A model generated the notes under the pieces. That model saw only the letters and a list, made by a program, of their open reading frames with translations, did no database searches and was not told the origin of the DNA. DNA of 64,000 bases from Lacrimispora xylanisolvens (lineage in GTDB: Bacteria > Bacillota > Clostridia > Lachnospirales > Lachnospiraceae): NCBI RefSeq assembly GCF_002934545.1, contig NZ_PTJA01000017.1, forward strand, positions 61,234 through 125,233, in the 5' to 3' direction. The position numbers and the translations under genes were made by a program. Shown in pieces: positions 17,427 to 27,565 of this stretch. How positions within the stretch are numbered: the first letter of the stretch is position 1; the number at the start of each line of letters is the position of its first letter.

Positions 17427-17551
17427 ATGTTCTCCTTTGTGTAAAAATTATAGATGAATATATCTGGATTCAGCAAATCCATTGTGTATGACTTGTTATA
17501 GTATAATATATTTGCAGTCACTCTTGTGTTTCATAATTGTTAAGATATACG

Positions 17552-17586
17552 CCAAAAGGCTGTCATGAATTCTCATGACAACCTTC
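17552..17586 (-). terminator. Terminator of the DUF5722 gene
   Basis: AAGGTTGTCATGA pairs with TCATGACAGCCTT (one G-U pair) around a GAAT loop, followed by TTTT on the minus strand. Confidence 0.82.
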
Positions 17587-17589
17587 AAT

Positions 17590-19263
17590 TTATTTCTCTA
17601 ATGATCTCCATTTGAAATTTGGAACCACGTCGGACCATTTCTGTATTCCAATAATGGATTTAGCAAACTCCGTGGTCTCCAGAGTGCTCTTTTTCTTATC
17701 GATATCATGGAACACCTGCCAGATCTTGCGTCGTTTCGTTGCCACAATATCGTCACCCTTATTCATATCACAAGCCCAAAGTCCGAAGGCAAGACCGCTT
17801 CTTACTTCCAGAGGAGCGTCAACCTGACGGCTTAAGATGTAAGCATCGATATAAGGGTTACTGTCAACCATGTAATAAGAGTAAGCATATGCCGCAGCCT
17901 GTACCTGGGATACATCCTGCCCTGACTGGGTTTTTGCTGTAAATCCCTGTTCCGTCAGAATAATATGTCTTACCTGTCCAGTAGGCGATTTCAGACCGTC
18001 CTGAGCCATATAATCTGTCAGAGTGGTTAAATTCTTAAAATTAATTACCGGAGAATTAAAATCATTCTTAATCAACCCGGTTTTATCATCATCCCAGAAT
18101 TCCGGCTCTGTCATAGGACACGGATATGGGTGATAAGATAATCCCCAGTCCATCTGTCCCTGCTGGTTTGCAATGGAATTAAATGTATCCACGATCTGTC
18201 TGCCGCCGTATTTCAGCTTATTATCAATCTCATTATTCCAGTTATAATCCAGGGAATAATAAACCCGGTCGTTGGCACTGGTGCTTTTAATTGCAGTGTA
18301 GAACACACGGAACGCATTCTGGTATGCCTGGACATAACTGGTTAAATCCCTTGCCCCTACATAGTTCCACTGCTGATTGTTAATTTCATTTCCAATAATC
18401 CAGTTGGATATCTTCCCATGATTAGGATTGGAGCCGTTATAACGTTCTGCCAGAAATGACGCAATGGCTCTTGTCTGTTCAAAGCCTTCGGGTGTTGCAG
18501 TATTGAATAAGTAATAAAATGCATTGGAACTTTTCTTCGTGCCAGGATAAATCAGATCCGGTGTTGCCGGATTCCAGCCATTTAAAATAATTGCAGTTAC
18601 AGTCATGCCTTTTCCAGACAGAGCACTAATGGTATCGTCATAACCCTTAATAACATTAGCATCAAAATGATACGTCTTGCCATCATACTGATAATCAATT
18701 CCCTGACCCAGAATCTGATGGAATGATATATTCGTTGCAACGTGCTTCACTCCAAGTTCAAATGCGTCTCCCAGCATGTTAAGTTCAATGTTTAAGCCCT
18801 TTTTGGTAAGAGGATCATTGAATTTGCTTTTATTTGCTGCCACTGCCTCCGGATTTGTTATGTAATGAGGCTTGCTCACAGGTATGTACTTGTTTCCATC
18901 CCAGACTGCCACAACAAATCTGCTGTAGAGTCGATCCTGTAATGTGTTGCGGTTTAATGAAAAAGTGAATGCGGCTGAATCTCCCAAAGATGCTTTTGCT
19001 GCATAATCAGTTCTTCCTTCCAGGCTGTTTTGATAGGGCTGAAGCTCTACCAGATAAAGCACACCATCCGTTCCCTCTGCTGGTGCATGATTTGAAACTT
19101 TAACTGTTACGCTGGTTAAATCAGAATTAACGAGACAAGACTGAATCACAGCCTGATCATCGGAAAACACTTCATCCGCTAACGAAACAAAAGCAGAGGC
19201 ACAGCATAAAAATCCAGCCGCCAAAAGTCCGGTAAAGACTCTGCCTAATTTTATTTTTTTCAT
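17590..19263 (-). CDS. Secreted DUF5722 protein (GH-A-like TIM barrel)
   Basis: 557 aa. A signal peptide (MKKIKLGRVFTGLLAAGFLC..., cleavage near residue 29) is followed by a ~110-residue beta-rich N-terminal domain, then a catalytic-like domain. The barrel shows clan GH-A features: WIIGNEINNQ (Asn-Glu, candidate acid/base) and ILTEQGF (second Glu, candidate nucleophile). DUF5722 proteins are glycoside-hydrolase-like; the substrate is unknown. It is monocistronic with its own terminator. Confidence 0.85.
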   Translation of the reverse strand: MKKIKLGRVFTGLLAAGFLCCASAFVSLADEVFSDDQAVIQSCLVNSDLTSVTVKVSNHAPAEGTDGVLYLVELQPYQNSLEGRTDYAAKASLGDSAAFTFSLNRNTLQDRLYSRFVVAVWDGNKYIPVSKPHYITNPEAVAANKSKFNDPLTKKGLNIELNMLGDAFELGVKHVATNISFHQILGQGIDYQYDGKTYHFDANVIKGYDDTISALSGKGMTVTAIILNGWNPATPDLIYPGTKKSSNAFYYLFNTATPEGFEQTRAIASFLAERYNGSNPNHGKISNWIIGNEINNQQWNYVGARDLTSYVQAYQNAFRVFYTAIKSTSANDRVYYSLDYNWNNEIDNKLKYGGRQIVDTFNSIANQQGQMDWGLSYHPYPCPMTEPEFWDDDKTGLIKNDFNSPVINFKNLTTLTDYMAQDGLKSPTGQVRHIILTEQGFTAKTQSGQDVSQVQAAAYAYSYYMVDSNPYIDAYILSRQVDAPLEVRSGLAFGLWACDMNKGDDIVATKRRKIWQVFHDIDKKKSTLETTEFAKSIIGIQKWSDVVPNFKWRSLEK

Positions 19264-19411
19264 CTTCGCATTCCCTCCATGCAGTCATTTTCAGATACCC
19301 TACCATGATACCTAATTTCCCTCATTTTTACAATAACGTTTTTATTACGTATTTGTAATAAAACCTTAAGGGGGGAGTAAATACGTACATCTTCTAATGG
19401 CTCTTAATAAG

Positions 19412-19454
19412 AAAAAAAAAGCCGAAACCCTTATAAACAAAGGGCCCGGCTTTT
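19412..19454 (-). terminator. Terminator of tuf
   Basis: GCCGGGCCCTT / AAGGGTTTCGGC stem (G-U pairs tolerated) followed by nine U on the minus strand. Confidence 0.92.
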
Positions 19455-19462
19455 AAATTTAA

Positions 19463-20656
19463 TTATTCGATGATAGTAGCAACTCTACCTGAACCTACAG
19501 TACGTCCGCCTTCACGAATAGCGAAACGAAGACCCTGCTCCATAGCGATTGGGTGAATAAGTTCAACAGACATTTCTACGTTATCACCAGGCATACACAT
19601 CTCTGTGCCAGCTGGTAAATCGCAAACACCAGTAACGTCAGTTGTTCTGAAGTAGAACTGAGGTCTGTAGTTGTTGAAGAAAGGAGTATGACGTCCACCT
19701 TCATCTTTTGTCAGAACGTAAACCTGAGCTGTAAATTTCTTATGGCATTTTACAGAACCTGGTTTAACAAGACACTGTCCTCTTTCGATTTCAGTTCTCT
19801 GAACACCACGAAGTAATGCACCGATGTTATCACCAGCCTGAGCTTCGTCAAGTAACTTACGGAACATTTCGATACCAGTTACAACAACTTTACGTGTTTC
19901 TTCATGGATACCGATGATTTCAACTTCGTCAGATACATGTAATGTACCACGCTCTACTCTACCAGTAGCAACAGTACCACGACCTGTGATTGAGAAAACG
20001 TCCTCGATAGGCATTAAGAATGGCTTATCTGTTTCACGAACTGGATCTGGAACCCAGCTGTCAACTGCTGCCATTAATTCAAGAACTTTATCGCCCCAAA
20101 CGCTTGAAGGATCTTCAAGAGCCTTTAAAGCAGAACCCTGGATGATTGGTGTATCATCGCCTGGGAATTCATACTCGTTTAACAGCTCACGGATTTCCAT
20201 GTCTACTAACTCAAGTAACTCAGCATCGTCAACCATATCACATTTGTTCATGAATACAACGATGTAAGGAACGCCTACCTGACGAGAAAGCAGGATGTGC
20301 TCTCTTGTCTGAGCCATAACACCATCGGTAGCAGCTACAACTAAGATAGCGCCATCCATCTGAGCAGCACCAGTGATCATGTTCTTAACGTAGTCAGCAT
20401 GTCCTGGGCAGTCAACGTGTGCATAGTGTCTTTTCTCTGTCTCATACTCAACGTGAGAAGTAGAGATAGTGATTCCACGCTCTCTCTCTTCTGGAGCCTT
20501 ATCGATGTTCTCGAAAGCTACTGCCTGTCCAGTACCTAATCTCTCATGAAGTGTCTTTGTGATAGCAGCTGTTAAAGTTGTTTTACCGTGGTCAACGTGA
20601 CCGATGGTACCGATGTTACAATGGGTTTTGTTTCTTTCAAACTTAGCTTTAGCCAT
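19463..20656 (-). CDS. tuf: Elongation factor Tu
   Basis: 397 aa GTPase delivering aminoacyl-tRNA. The P-loop GHVDHGKTT, switch [11 protein letters not shown] and the NKCD guanine motif are intact, and the C-terminus ends ...GRVATIIE. It lies downstream of fusA but has its own strong promoter (20720-20748) and terminator, consistent with extra expression relative to rpsL-rpsG-fusA. Confidence 0.98.
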   Translation of the reverse strand: MAKAKFERNKTHCNIGTIGHVDHGKTTLTAAITKTLHERLGTGQAVAFENIDKAPEERERGITISTSHVEYETEKRHYAHVDCPGHADYVKNMITGAAQMDGAILVVAATDGVMAQTREHILLSRQVGVPYIVVFMNKCDMVDDAELLELVDMEIRELLNEYEFPGDDTPIIQGSALKALEDPSSVWGDKVLELMAAVDSWVPDPVRETDKPFLMPIEDVFSITGRGTVATGRVERGTLHVSDEVEIIGIHEETRKVVVTGIEMFRKLLDEAQAGDNIGALLRGVQRTEIERGQCLVKPGSVKCHKKFTAQVYVLTKDEGGRHTPFFNNYRPQFYFRTTDVTGVCDLPAGTEMCMPGDNVEMSVELIHPIAMEQGLRFAIREGGRTVGSGRVATIIE

Positions 20657-20719
20657 TTTATAACGTCCTCCTTAATTTATGCTCATTTAGAGCTATCATT
20701 TTATGTTAGGCTGTTTTTT

Positions 20720-20748
20720 ATTATATGCTATTTGTGCACTATTTTCAA
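20720..20748 (-). promoter_or_regulatory. Promoter of tuf
   Basis: -35 TTGAAA (20743-20748), 17-base spacer, -10 TATAAT (20720-20725). Confidence 0.82.
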
Positions 20749-20759
20749 GCCTATTTGAG

Positions 20760-20791
20760 GGATTCCGGGCGGACTTCACAGCCCGGAATCC
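20760..20791 (-). terminator. Hairpin after fusA (possible attenuator)
   Basis: An 11-bp perfect stem, GGATTCCGGGC / GCCCGGAATCC, with a 10-base loop lies 19 bases past the fusA stop. No U-run follows, so it may be an mRNA-end stabiliser or partial terminator, not a classic intrinsic terminator. Confidence 0.5.
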
Positions 20792-20809
20792 AGTGGAACC
20801 TGTTAGGAA

Positions 20810-22930
20810 TTATTTGCCCTTTTTCTCTGTAAGAACTTTTTCCTGGATATTCTTCGGTACCTGCTCATATTTCTCAAAGAACATAGAGAAGTTACCACGA
20901 CCCTGTGTTCTGGATCGTAAATCTGTGGAATAACCAAACATCTCGGAAAGCGGAACGTATGCTTTGATCATCTTACCGCCGCCGATATCTTCCATACCTT
21001 CGATACGGCCACGACGGGAGTTGATATCACCGATAACGTCGCCCATATAATCTTCCGGCATAGTTACTTCCACTTTCATGATCGGTTCAAGAAGAATGGA
21101 ACCGCCCTTGTTCATCGCATCCTTAAATGCCATAGAACCGGCAATGTGGAATGCCATTTCACTGGAATCGACTTCATGGTAAGAACCGTCGTATACAGTA
21201 GCTTTAACACCTACTACAGGGAATCCGCCAAGAATACCAGCTTTGGTTGCTTCCTCAATACCTTCCCCAACTGCAGGAATGTATTCTTTTGGAATAGAAC
21301 CGCCGACAACAGCTGATTCGAACTTGAACAGTTCTTCGCCGTTGGCATCCATAGGCTCAAAGCGAACCTTACAGTGACCGTACTGACCACGTCCACCAGA
21401 CTGTTTTGCATACTTGCTGTCAACATCAACTGGCTTTGTAAAGGTTTCTTTGTAAGCAACCTGAGGAGCACCTACGTTTGCTTCTACGTTAAACTCACGA
21501 AGCAGACGGTCAACGATGATCTCAAGGTGAAGCTCACCCATACCGGAAATGATAACCTGACCAGTTTCCTGGTTGGTCTTTGCACGGAATGTAGGATCTT
21601 CTTCAGCAAGCTTTGCCAAAGCTTCGCCCATCTTGCCCTGACCAGCTTTGGTCTTTGGCTCGATCGCGATATCGATAACTGGCTCTGGGAATTCCATGGA
21701 TTCAAGAATTACCGGATGCTGTTCATCACAGATGGTATCACCAGTTGTGGTAAATTTAAAACCAACAGCTGCTGCGATATCACCAGAATATACTTTTTCT
21801 AACTCGCTTCTCTTGTTAGCATGCATCTGAAGGATACGTCCAACACGCTCTTTTTTGCCTTTTGTTGCATTCAGTACATAAGAACCGGAATTCATAACAC
21901 CGGAGTATACACGGAAGAACGCAAGCTTTCCAACGAACGGGTCAGTCATGATCTTAAATGCAAGTGCTGAGAACGGTTCTTCATCAGAAGAATGACGTTC
22001 AATTTCATTGCCATCCATATCAACACCCTTAATAGAAGGAATGTCTGTAGGAGCTGGCATAAATTCAAGAATTGCATCAAGGAGTCTCTGAACGCCTTTG
22101 TTTCTGTATGCGCTTCCGCAGCATACAGGGATGGCTCTACAGTCACAGGTTGCAGCTCTTAAACCTTTCTTTAATTCTTCAGTAGAAGGCTCTTCACCCT
22201 CTAAGAACTGCATCATCAGATCATCGTCTAATTCGCAGATCTTCTCTACTAACTCTCCATGGTAAAGTTCAGCATCGTCTTTCATATCCTCAGGGATATC
22301 AGTAACGGTGATGTCATCACCCTTGTCATCGTTGTAGATATAAGCTTTCATCTCAAACAGATCGATAATTCCCTTGAATTCATCTTCTGCTCCGATAGGA
22401 AGCTGGATGCAGATTGCATTCTTACCAAGACGAGTCTTGATCTGCTCTACTGCACCGAAAAAGTTTGCACCCATGATATCCATCTTGTTGATGAATGCCA
22501 TACGGGGTACGTTGTAGGTATCAGCCTGACGCCATACGTTCTCGGACTGTGGTTCAACACCGCCCTTAGCACAGAATACGCCAACTGCACCGTCAAGCAC
22601 TCGAAGGGAGCGCTCAACCTCAACAGTAAAGTCAACGTGTCCTGGAGTATCAATGATATTGATACGATGCTCTAACGCACCTGGTTTAACCTTGGTGTTC
22701 TCGTGCATGGTCCAGTGGCATGTTGTAGCTGCTGAAGTAATTGTGATACCTCTTTCCTGTTCCTGCTCCATCCAGTCCATGGTTGCAGTACCTTCATGAG
22801 TATCACCGATTTTGTAGTTTACACCAGTATAATAGAGGATACGCTCGGTTAATGTAGTCTTACCTGCATCAATATGGGCCATAATACCAATATTTCTGGT
22901 TCTTTCCAATGGATATTCTCTTCCAGCCAA
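20810..22930 (-). CDS. fusA: Elongation factor G
   Basis: 706 aa translocase GTPase. P-loop AHIDAGKTT, switch [15 protein letters not shown], and the domain II-V sequence are complete. The start codon reads TTG (22928-22930, giving [11 protein letters not shown]), eight bases after a strong AGGAGG; there is no in-frame ATG before the conserved G-domain. A TTG start for such a highly expressed gene is unusual. It lies 15 bases after rpsG. Confidence 0.97.
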   Translation of the reverse strand: MAGREYPLERTRNIGIMAHIDAGKTTLTERILYYTGVNYKIGDTHEGTATMDWMEQEQERGITITSAATTCHWTMHENTKVKPGALEHRINIIDTPGHVDFTVEVERSLRVLDGAVGVFCAKGGVEPQSENVWRQADTYNVPRMAFINKMDIMGANFFGAVEQIKTRLGKNAICIQLPIGAEDEFKGIIDLFEMKAYIYNDDKGDDITVTDIPEDMKDDAELYHGELVEKICELDDDLMMQFLEGEEPSTEELKKGLRAATCDCRAIPVCCGSAYRNKGVQRLLDAILEFMPAPTDIPSIKGVDMDGNEIERHSSDEEPFSALAFKIMTDPFVGKLAFFRVYSGVMNSGSYVLNATKGKKERVGRILQMHANKRSELEKVYSGDIAAAVGFKFTTTGDTICDEQHPVILESMEFPEPVIDIAIEPKTKAGQGKMGEALAKLAEEDPTFRAKTNQETGQVIISGMGELHLEIIVDRLLREFNVEANVGAPQVAYKETFTKPVDVDSKYAKQSGGRGQYGHCKVRFEPMDANGEELFKFESAVVGGSIPKEYIPAVGEGIEEATKAGILGGFPVVGVKATVYDGSYHEVDSSEMAFHIAGSMAFKDAMNKGGSILLEPIMKVEVTMPEDYMGDVIGDINSRRGRIEGMEDIGGGKMIKAYVPLSEMFGYSTDLRSRTQGRGNFSMFFEKYEQVPKNIQEKVLTEKKGK

Positions 22931-22945
22931 AGCTTTTTCCTCCTA

Positions 22946-23593
<648 letters not shown>

Positions 23594-24013
23594 TTATTTT
23601 TTCTCTTTAGGTCTCTTAGCACCGTATTTGGAACGAGCCTGTCTTCTGTTCGCTACTCCTGCAGTATCCAGTGTACCTCTGACGATATGATATCTGGTAC
23701 CTGGTAAATCTTTTACTCTACCGCCGCGAATTAAAACAACGCTATGCTCCTGAAGGTTGTGACCCTCACCTGGGATGTAGCTTGTTACTTCGATTCCGTT
23801 TGAAAGACGAACTCTGGCGATCTTTCTGAGAGCAGAGTTAGGTTTCTTAGGGGTTGCAGTTTTTACTGCTGTACAAACGCCTCTCTTCTGAGGAGCAGAA
23901 ATGTCAGTCGCCTTCTTCTGTAAAGAGTTGTAACCCTTCTGCAGAGCTGGTGCTGTGGATTTCTTAACGCCTGTTTGTCTGCCCTTTCTTACTAACTGAT
24001 TAAATGTTGGCAT
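23594..24013 (-). CDS. rpsL: 30S ribosomal protein S12
   Basis: uS12, 139 aa, decoding-centre protein. The start is ATG 24011-24013 ([11 protein letters not shown]), eight bases after AGGAGG; a GTG three codons upstream is rejected. The streptomycin-relevant loops [11 protein letters not shown] and [10 protein letters not shown] carry wild-type lysines. First gene of the str operon. Confidence 0.97.
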   Translation of the reverse strand: MPTFNQLVRKGRQTGVKKSTAPALQKGYNSLQKKATDISAPQKRGVCTAVKTATPKKPNSALRKIARVRLSNGIEVTSYIPGEGHNLQEHSVVLIRGGRVKDLPGTRYHIVRGTLDTAGVANRRQARSKYGAKRPKEKK

Positions 24014-24104
24014 TCCATTCACCTCCTGTGATATTGTCTGTGGTTGCTGTCATCTTCAGCTTAATTTACGCACAAAAACATGACGCGTTTATGCACGCCT
24101 AATT

Positions 24105-24133
24105 ATTATATACATATTGTTTTTTTTTGTCAA
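24105..24133 (-). promoter_or_regulatory. Promoter of the str operon
   Basis: Full consensus: -35 TTGACA (24128-24133), 17-base spacer, -10 TATAAT (24105-24110). The leader is about 85 nt. Confidence 0.92.
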
Positions 24134-24157
24134 GGTTTTCTTTTTTAGATATCATTG

Positions 24158-24198
24158 CAAAAAAATGGACCGCTGTAATGATATTTTACGGCAGTCCA
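24158..24198 (-). terminator. Terminator of the sugar-binding protein gene
   Basis: A 13-base arm pair (TGGACTGCCGTAA / TTACAGCGGTCCA, one mismatch) is followed by seven U. It closes the sugar-uptake operon before the str promoter. Confidence 0.9.
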
Positions 24199-24216
24199 AA
24201 TTTTTTTATTTTGTAA

Positions 24217-25473
24217 TTATTTCAGTTCTTTCAGCTTTTCGTTAATCAGACCATCCATTTCTTCGGTATACTGATCAACTGTCAGCTTACCTGCAAGAAC
24301 TTCCACCAGCTTGTCGCGAAGATCGCCCTGAACTGCTCCGGTCAAGGCCTGATACCCCCACTCTGATCCGGGACGTGATGAGGTTGCGGCCAGTTCCTTA
24401 GAAAATATATTAAAATATTCTTTTCCAAAGGCATAGTTTAAACTCTCATTTCCTTTTACCTGAGATAAGTAGCTGTTCTCTTCACAGTACTTTGCATTGT
24501 TCTCAGCCTTAGAGATCCATTCAATGAATTCTGCTGCTTCCTTTTCCACTCCGGTGTTCTGGAATGCAGCCAGATACTTTCCTCCTGGTACGGAAGAACG
24601 CATTGCTTCTTTAGGAAGATAGGTTACACCCCAGTCAAAGTCCGTGATCTGATCTTTGTAATTGGCGATCATCCAGCTTCCGGAAAAATGCATTGCCACC
24701 TGACCGGTACGGAATAAGTTGTTTGGATTTTCTGATCCAAGCCATACAGAGGAGGGAACGATTTCCTCGTCATGAAGATCTTTAAAAAATTGTATGGCAT
24801 GTTTATTTTCTTCGGTATTAAAATCGGAAGCATTGAGGTCCTTATTTAAAAGACCGCCTCCTGCCTGGTAAAGAAGGGTTGTAAACCGCTGCGGGGACTT
24901 ATCATATACCAGACCGTATTTGCAGCCGCCTTTTTCCATTACGGTTTTCATGGCTGTCTTCCACTCATCCCATGTCCAGATCTCATCCTCGGACTGGGGT
25001 ACAGCAACACCAGCCTTCTCAAAAGCTGTTTTATTATAAATAAGTCCGTTGGCAGTTACATCCATAGGCGCAGCCAGCACCTTATCATCAAATACAAATT
25101 TTAAGCCTTCCCCGAAGCTGTTTACAAATTCATCTTTGTTTGATACGTATTGTCCCAGATCAACCAGCTGGTTCTGAAACGGCCCTAAATTGGTGAGTCT
25201 GGCAATTGCCGGAGCTTCCTTACCATTAATCATGTTCTTAATCTTGCTTTCCAGATCTGAGTAAGGAACTTCAATCAGCTCGATTTTGATGTCTGGATGC
25301 TCTTTCATATACGCATCTGCCAGCTTCATGAAAGATTCGCCTTCCTTGTTGTCGCTGAACCAGACTACTTCAAGCTTTTTCTCCTTACTCTCTGCTTTCC
25401 CCCCACCAGAACAACCGGTTAAGGTTCCAAGCGCCAATGCCCCCATAAGCAGCCACGATACCATTTTTTTCAT
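24217..25473 (-). CDS. Sugar ABC transporter substrate-binding lipoprotein (family 1)
   Basis: 418 aa. Lipoprotein signal with lipobox (MKKMVSWLLMGALALGTLTGCSGGG, Cys at about 21), then a solute-binding family 1 fold (KLEVVWFSDNKEGESF..., GQVAMHFSGSWMIAN). The start is ATG 25471-25473 after AAGGAG. It is the last gene of the operon, away from its permeases. The likely ligand is an oligosaccharide from pectin/rhamnogalacturonan, judged only from the GH105 neighbour. Confidence 0.9.
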   Translation of the reverse strand: MKKMVSWLLMGALALGTLTGCSGGGKAESKEKKLEVVWFSDNKEGESFMKLADAYMKEHPDIKIELIEVPYSDLESKIKNMINGKEAPAIARLTNLGPFQNQLVDLGQYVSNKDEFVNSFGEGLKFVFDDKVLAAPMDVTANGLIYNKTAFEKAGVAVPQSEDEIWTWDEWKTAMKTVMEKGGCKYGLVYDKSPQRFTTLLYQAGGGLLNKDLNASDFNTEENKHAIQFFKDLHDEEIVPSSVWLGSENPNNLFRTGQVAMHFSGSWMIANYKDQITDFDWGVTYLPKEAMRSSVPGGKYLAAFQNTGVEKEAAEFIEWISKAENNAKYCEENSYLSQVKGNESLNYAFGKEYFNIFSKELAATSSRPGSEWGYQALTGAVQGDLRDKLVEVLAGKLTVDQYTEEMDGLINEKLKELK

Positions 25474-25552
25474 AAATACCTCTCCTTTGTGATTTAGTAC
25501 ATTCATTTTAACATTTGCAGCAATACAAAAACCTCATATTTCAGACATGAAA

Positions 25553-26473
25553 TCATTCTTTTTTGCTCTCTTTTGACTGGGCGTACTTTTTCGGTGTAAT
25601 TCCAGTCATTTTCTTAAATACAGAGATAAAATGGCTGTCACTGTTATAGGAAAGTGCCAGCGCAACATCGGTAACAGAATGTCCTTCCTTTAACAGAGCC
25701 TTTGCCGCAATGATTTTCTGGTTTGCCACATACTGGGTCAGGGAAAAGCCCGTCTCCTTTTTAAAATAGTGGCTTAAATAATAACGGTTCATATAAAACC
25801 GGCTGGAAATCTCATTTAAATCCAGTCGTTCTTCCACGTGAGAAGCAATATACTTCTTTAACTGTTCAATCCTGTCCCGGTAAAGAACGGGATCTTTGAA
25901 TTCCTCTTCCGGTTTTTCTACAAATTCCTGAGTCGGTTTATTTTTCTCCCTTTCCATAAAAAACTGGTACATTTCATTAATGGATGCAATCAGCTCCAGT
26001 ATGGAAAGCTTGATTCTCACCGTTGATTCAGCCCTATCTCGATTCTGGGAATGAATGCCCTGCTCTATTTTCTCAAACAGTTTTTCTACTTTCTGAAGAT
26101 TCTCCCCGCACAGATGAAGACGATGCAGAAATGGATCAGGCCGGTTCTCAAAAAAGCGGGAGAAGTCGTAATGAAACACCTCTGCCATCTGACTTAACAG
26201 CTCCGGCTCAAACATGAGGACATACCTGTAATAGGTTTTCCCCGCAGCACCGCTGGTGCGGTGATACTCCTTGTTGTTAATAAGAAATAAATCTCCCGAT
26301 CTTACATGGTACGTGCGGTTTCCAACTTCCATCAACGCTCCGTCTGTAAGAAACAGAATAATTTCATACTGGTTGTGAAAGTGAAACCCCTGCATGGCCC
26401 AGTTTTCAGAGCCTCCATGAAAATAATACAATGAGTCAAATTCTTCAAAAAAAACCCGTTCTTTCATCTCCAC
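25553..26473 (-). CDS. AraC-family transcriptional regulator
   Basis: 306 aa. An N-terminal cupin sensor (HNQYEIILFLTDGALMEVG, SGDLFLINNKEYHR; about 25-95) precedes a C-terminal double helix-turn-helix (about 205-300; LDLNEISSRFYMNRYYLSHYFKKE, SVTDVALALSYNSDSHF). It sits inside the sugar-uptake operon and presumably activates it in response to an oligosaccharide. The start read is GTG 26471-26473; ATG two codons later is an alternative. Confidence 0.9.
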   Translation of the reverse strand: MEMKERVFFEEFDSLYYFHGGSENWAMQGFHFHNQYEIILFLTDGALMEVGNRTYHVRSGDLFLINNKEYHRTSGAAGKTYYRYVLMFEPELLSQMAEVFHYDFSRFFENRPDPFLHRLHLCGENLQKVEKLFEKIEQGIHSQNRDRAESTVRIKLSILELIASINEMYQFFMEREKNKPTQEFVEKPEEEFKDPVLYRDRIEQLKKYIASHVEERLDLNEISSRFYMNRYYLSHYFKKETGFSLTQYVANQKIIAAKALLKEGHSVTDVALALSYNSDSHFISVFKKMTGITPKKYAQSKESKKE

Positions 26474-26485
26474 AACCAGTCCCTT

Positions 26486-27565
26486 CTAATGCCAAGCAGT
26501 ATTCATAGCCTCTTGCAGCACCAGTATTACAAGTGCCTGTCCATAGGTCATCGGGCAGCACGGGATTGTCTTATAAAATTCTCCGTTAAGTCCGATAGGA
26601 GTTCCATAGGAAACATTTTTAACAGTACCATCTTCATCAATATAATTGAAAAGATTTTTCATTCCCAGCTGGATCAAATCCTGATAATCTTCTTTCTTTA
26701 ATATTCCAAGCCGCACCCCTTTCATAATTCCATACAGGAATGCAGCGCTGCAGGATATCTCTATATAGGAAGAATCATCATCTATAATGGTATGCCATAA
26801 ACCGGTTTTGGGATCTGCATACCGTTTCAGCGCATCCACCTGATTTTTGTAAACACTTAAGAAATACCGCTTCAGGCCTTCATCCATAGGAATGTCCTCC
26901 AAAAGCTCCATGATGACTATGGTGTACCAGCAGTTTCCTCTTCCCCATAAAACTTTACCGTAGTTATCGTTTCTTTTAAAGTTAAAACCGTGGTAAAACA
27001 GCCCCTCTTCTTTATTTAATAAGTATTTAATATGAGAAAGGATCTGATAATTTGCCTCATCATAATAATCGTTCCGGTCAAGAAGCTTGCCGGCTCTTGC
27101 CAGAAACAGCACTGACATAAACAGAGTATCAATGAGAATCTCATTATCATTGGCACTTCCCGTTATCATATGCTGAAAGCAGCCATCTCCTGTCCGGATC
27201 AGTTTTTGATCTTTCATGATCCAGTCGGCCCAGTCTTTGATAAACTCAAGATATTCTGGTTTTCCCGTTCTTTCATATAGATAAGTCAGAGTCAGCATGG
27301 GAGAAGTCGTATTCACATTCCGTTCCAGTATTCCCTCCCTGATCCGGTTATCATACCAGTCAATGATGGAGTCGAGAATCTCCTGCCTCCCGCTTACTTC
27401 ATAATATTTATAAAGGCCGAATATTCCCACTCCCTGGGGCCACTCCCAACAATTAAAATCAATCAGGCTGATGGGGTATACTTCTTTCATGCCATTATTT
27501 TTTAAAACCATCATTTTCTCTGATACCAGATTTAGTTTCTCTTCTAATGTCTTTAAATCTATCAC
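26486..27565 (-). CDS. Unsaturated rhamnogalacturonyl hydrolase-like (GH88/GH105)
   Basis: 359 aa, (alpha/alpha)6-barrel fold of GH105 (YteR-like), cytoplasmic, cleaving delta-4,5-unsaturated uronyl residues from lyase products. Motifs: CWEWPQGVGIFGLYKYYE near the N-terminus, EILIDTLFMSVLFLARAG with the expected catalytic Asp, WGRGNCWYTIVIMELL. I favour GTG 27563-27565, which overlaps the upstream stop as GTGA with GGAGG 11 bases before it; ATG 27581-27583 is the alternative. Partner genes suggest pectin-fragment use. Confidence 0.87.
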   Translation of the reverse strand: MIDLKTLEEKLNLVSEKMMVLKNNGMKEVYPISLIDFNCWEWPQGVGIFGLYKYYEVSGRQEILDSIIDWYDNRIREGILERNVNTTSPMLTLTYLYERTGKPEYLEFIKDWADWIMKDQKLIRTGDGCFQHMITGSANDNEILIDTLFMSVLFLARAGKLLDRNDYYDEANYQILSHIKYLLNKEEGLFYHGFNFKRNDNYGKVLWGRGNCWYTIVIMELLEDIPMDEGLKRYFLSVYKNQVDALKRYADPKTGLWHTIIDDDSSYIEISCSAAFLYGIMKGVRLGILKKEDYQDLIQLGMKNLFNYIDEDGTVKNVSYGTPIGLNGEFYKTIPCCPMTYGQALVILVLQEAMNTAWH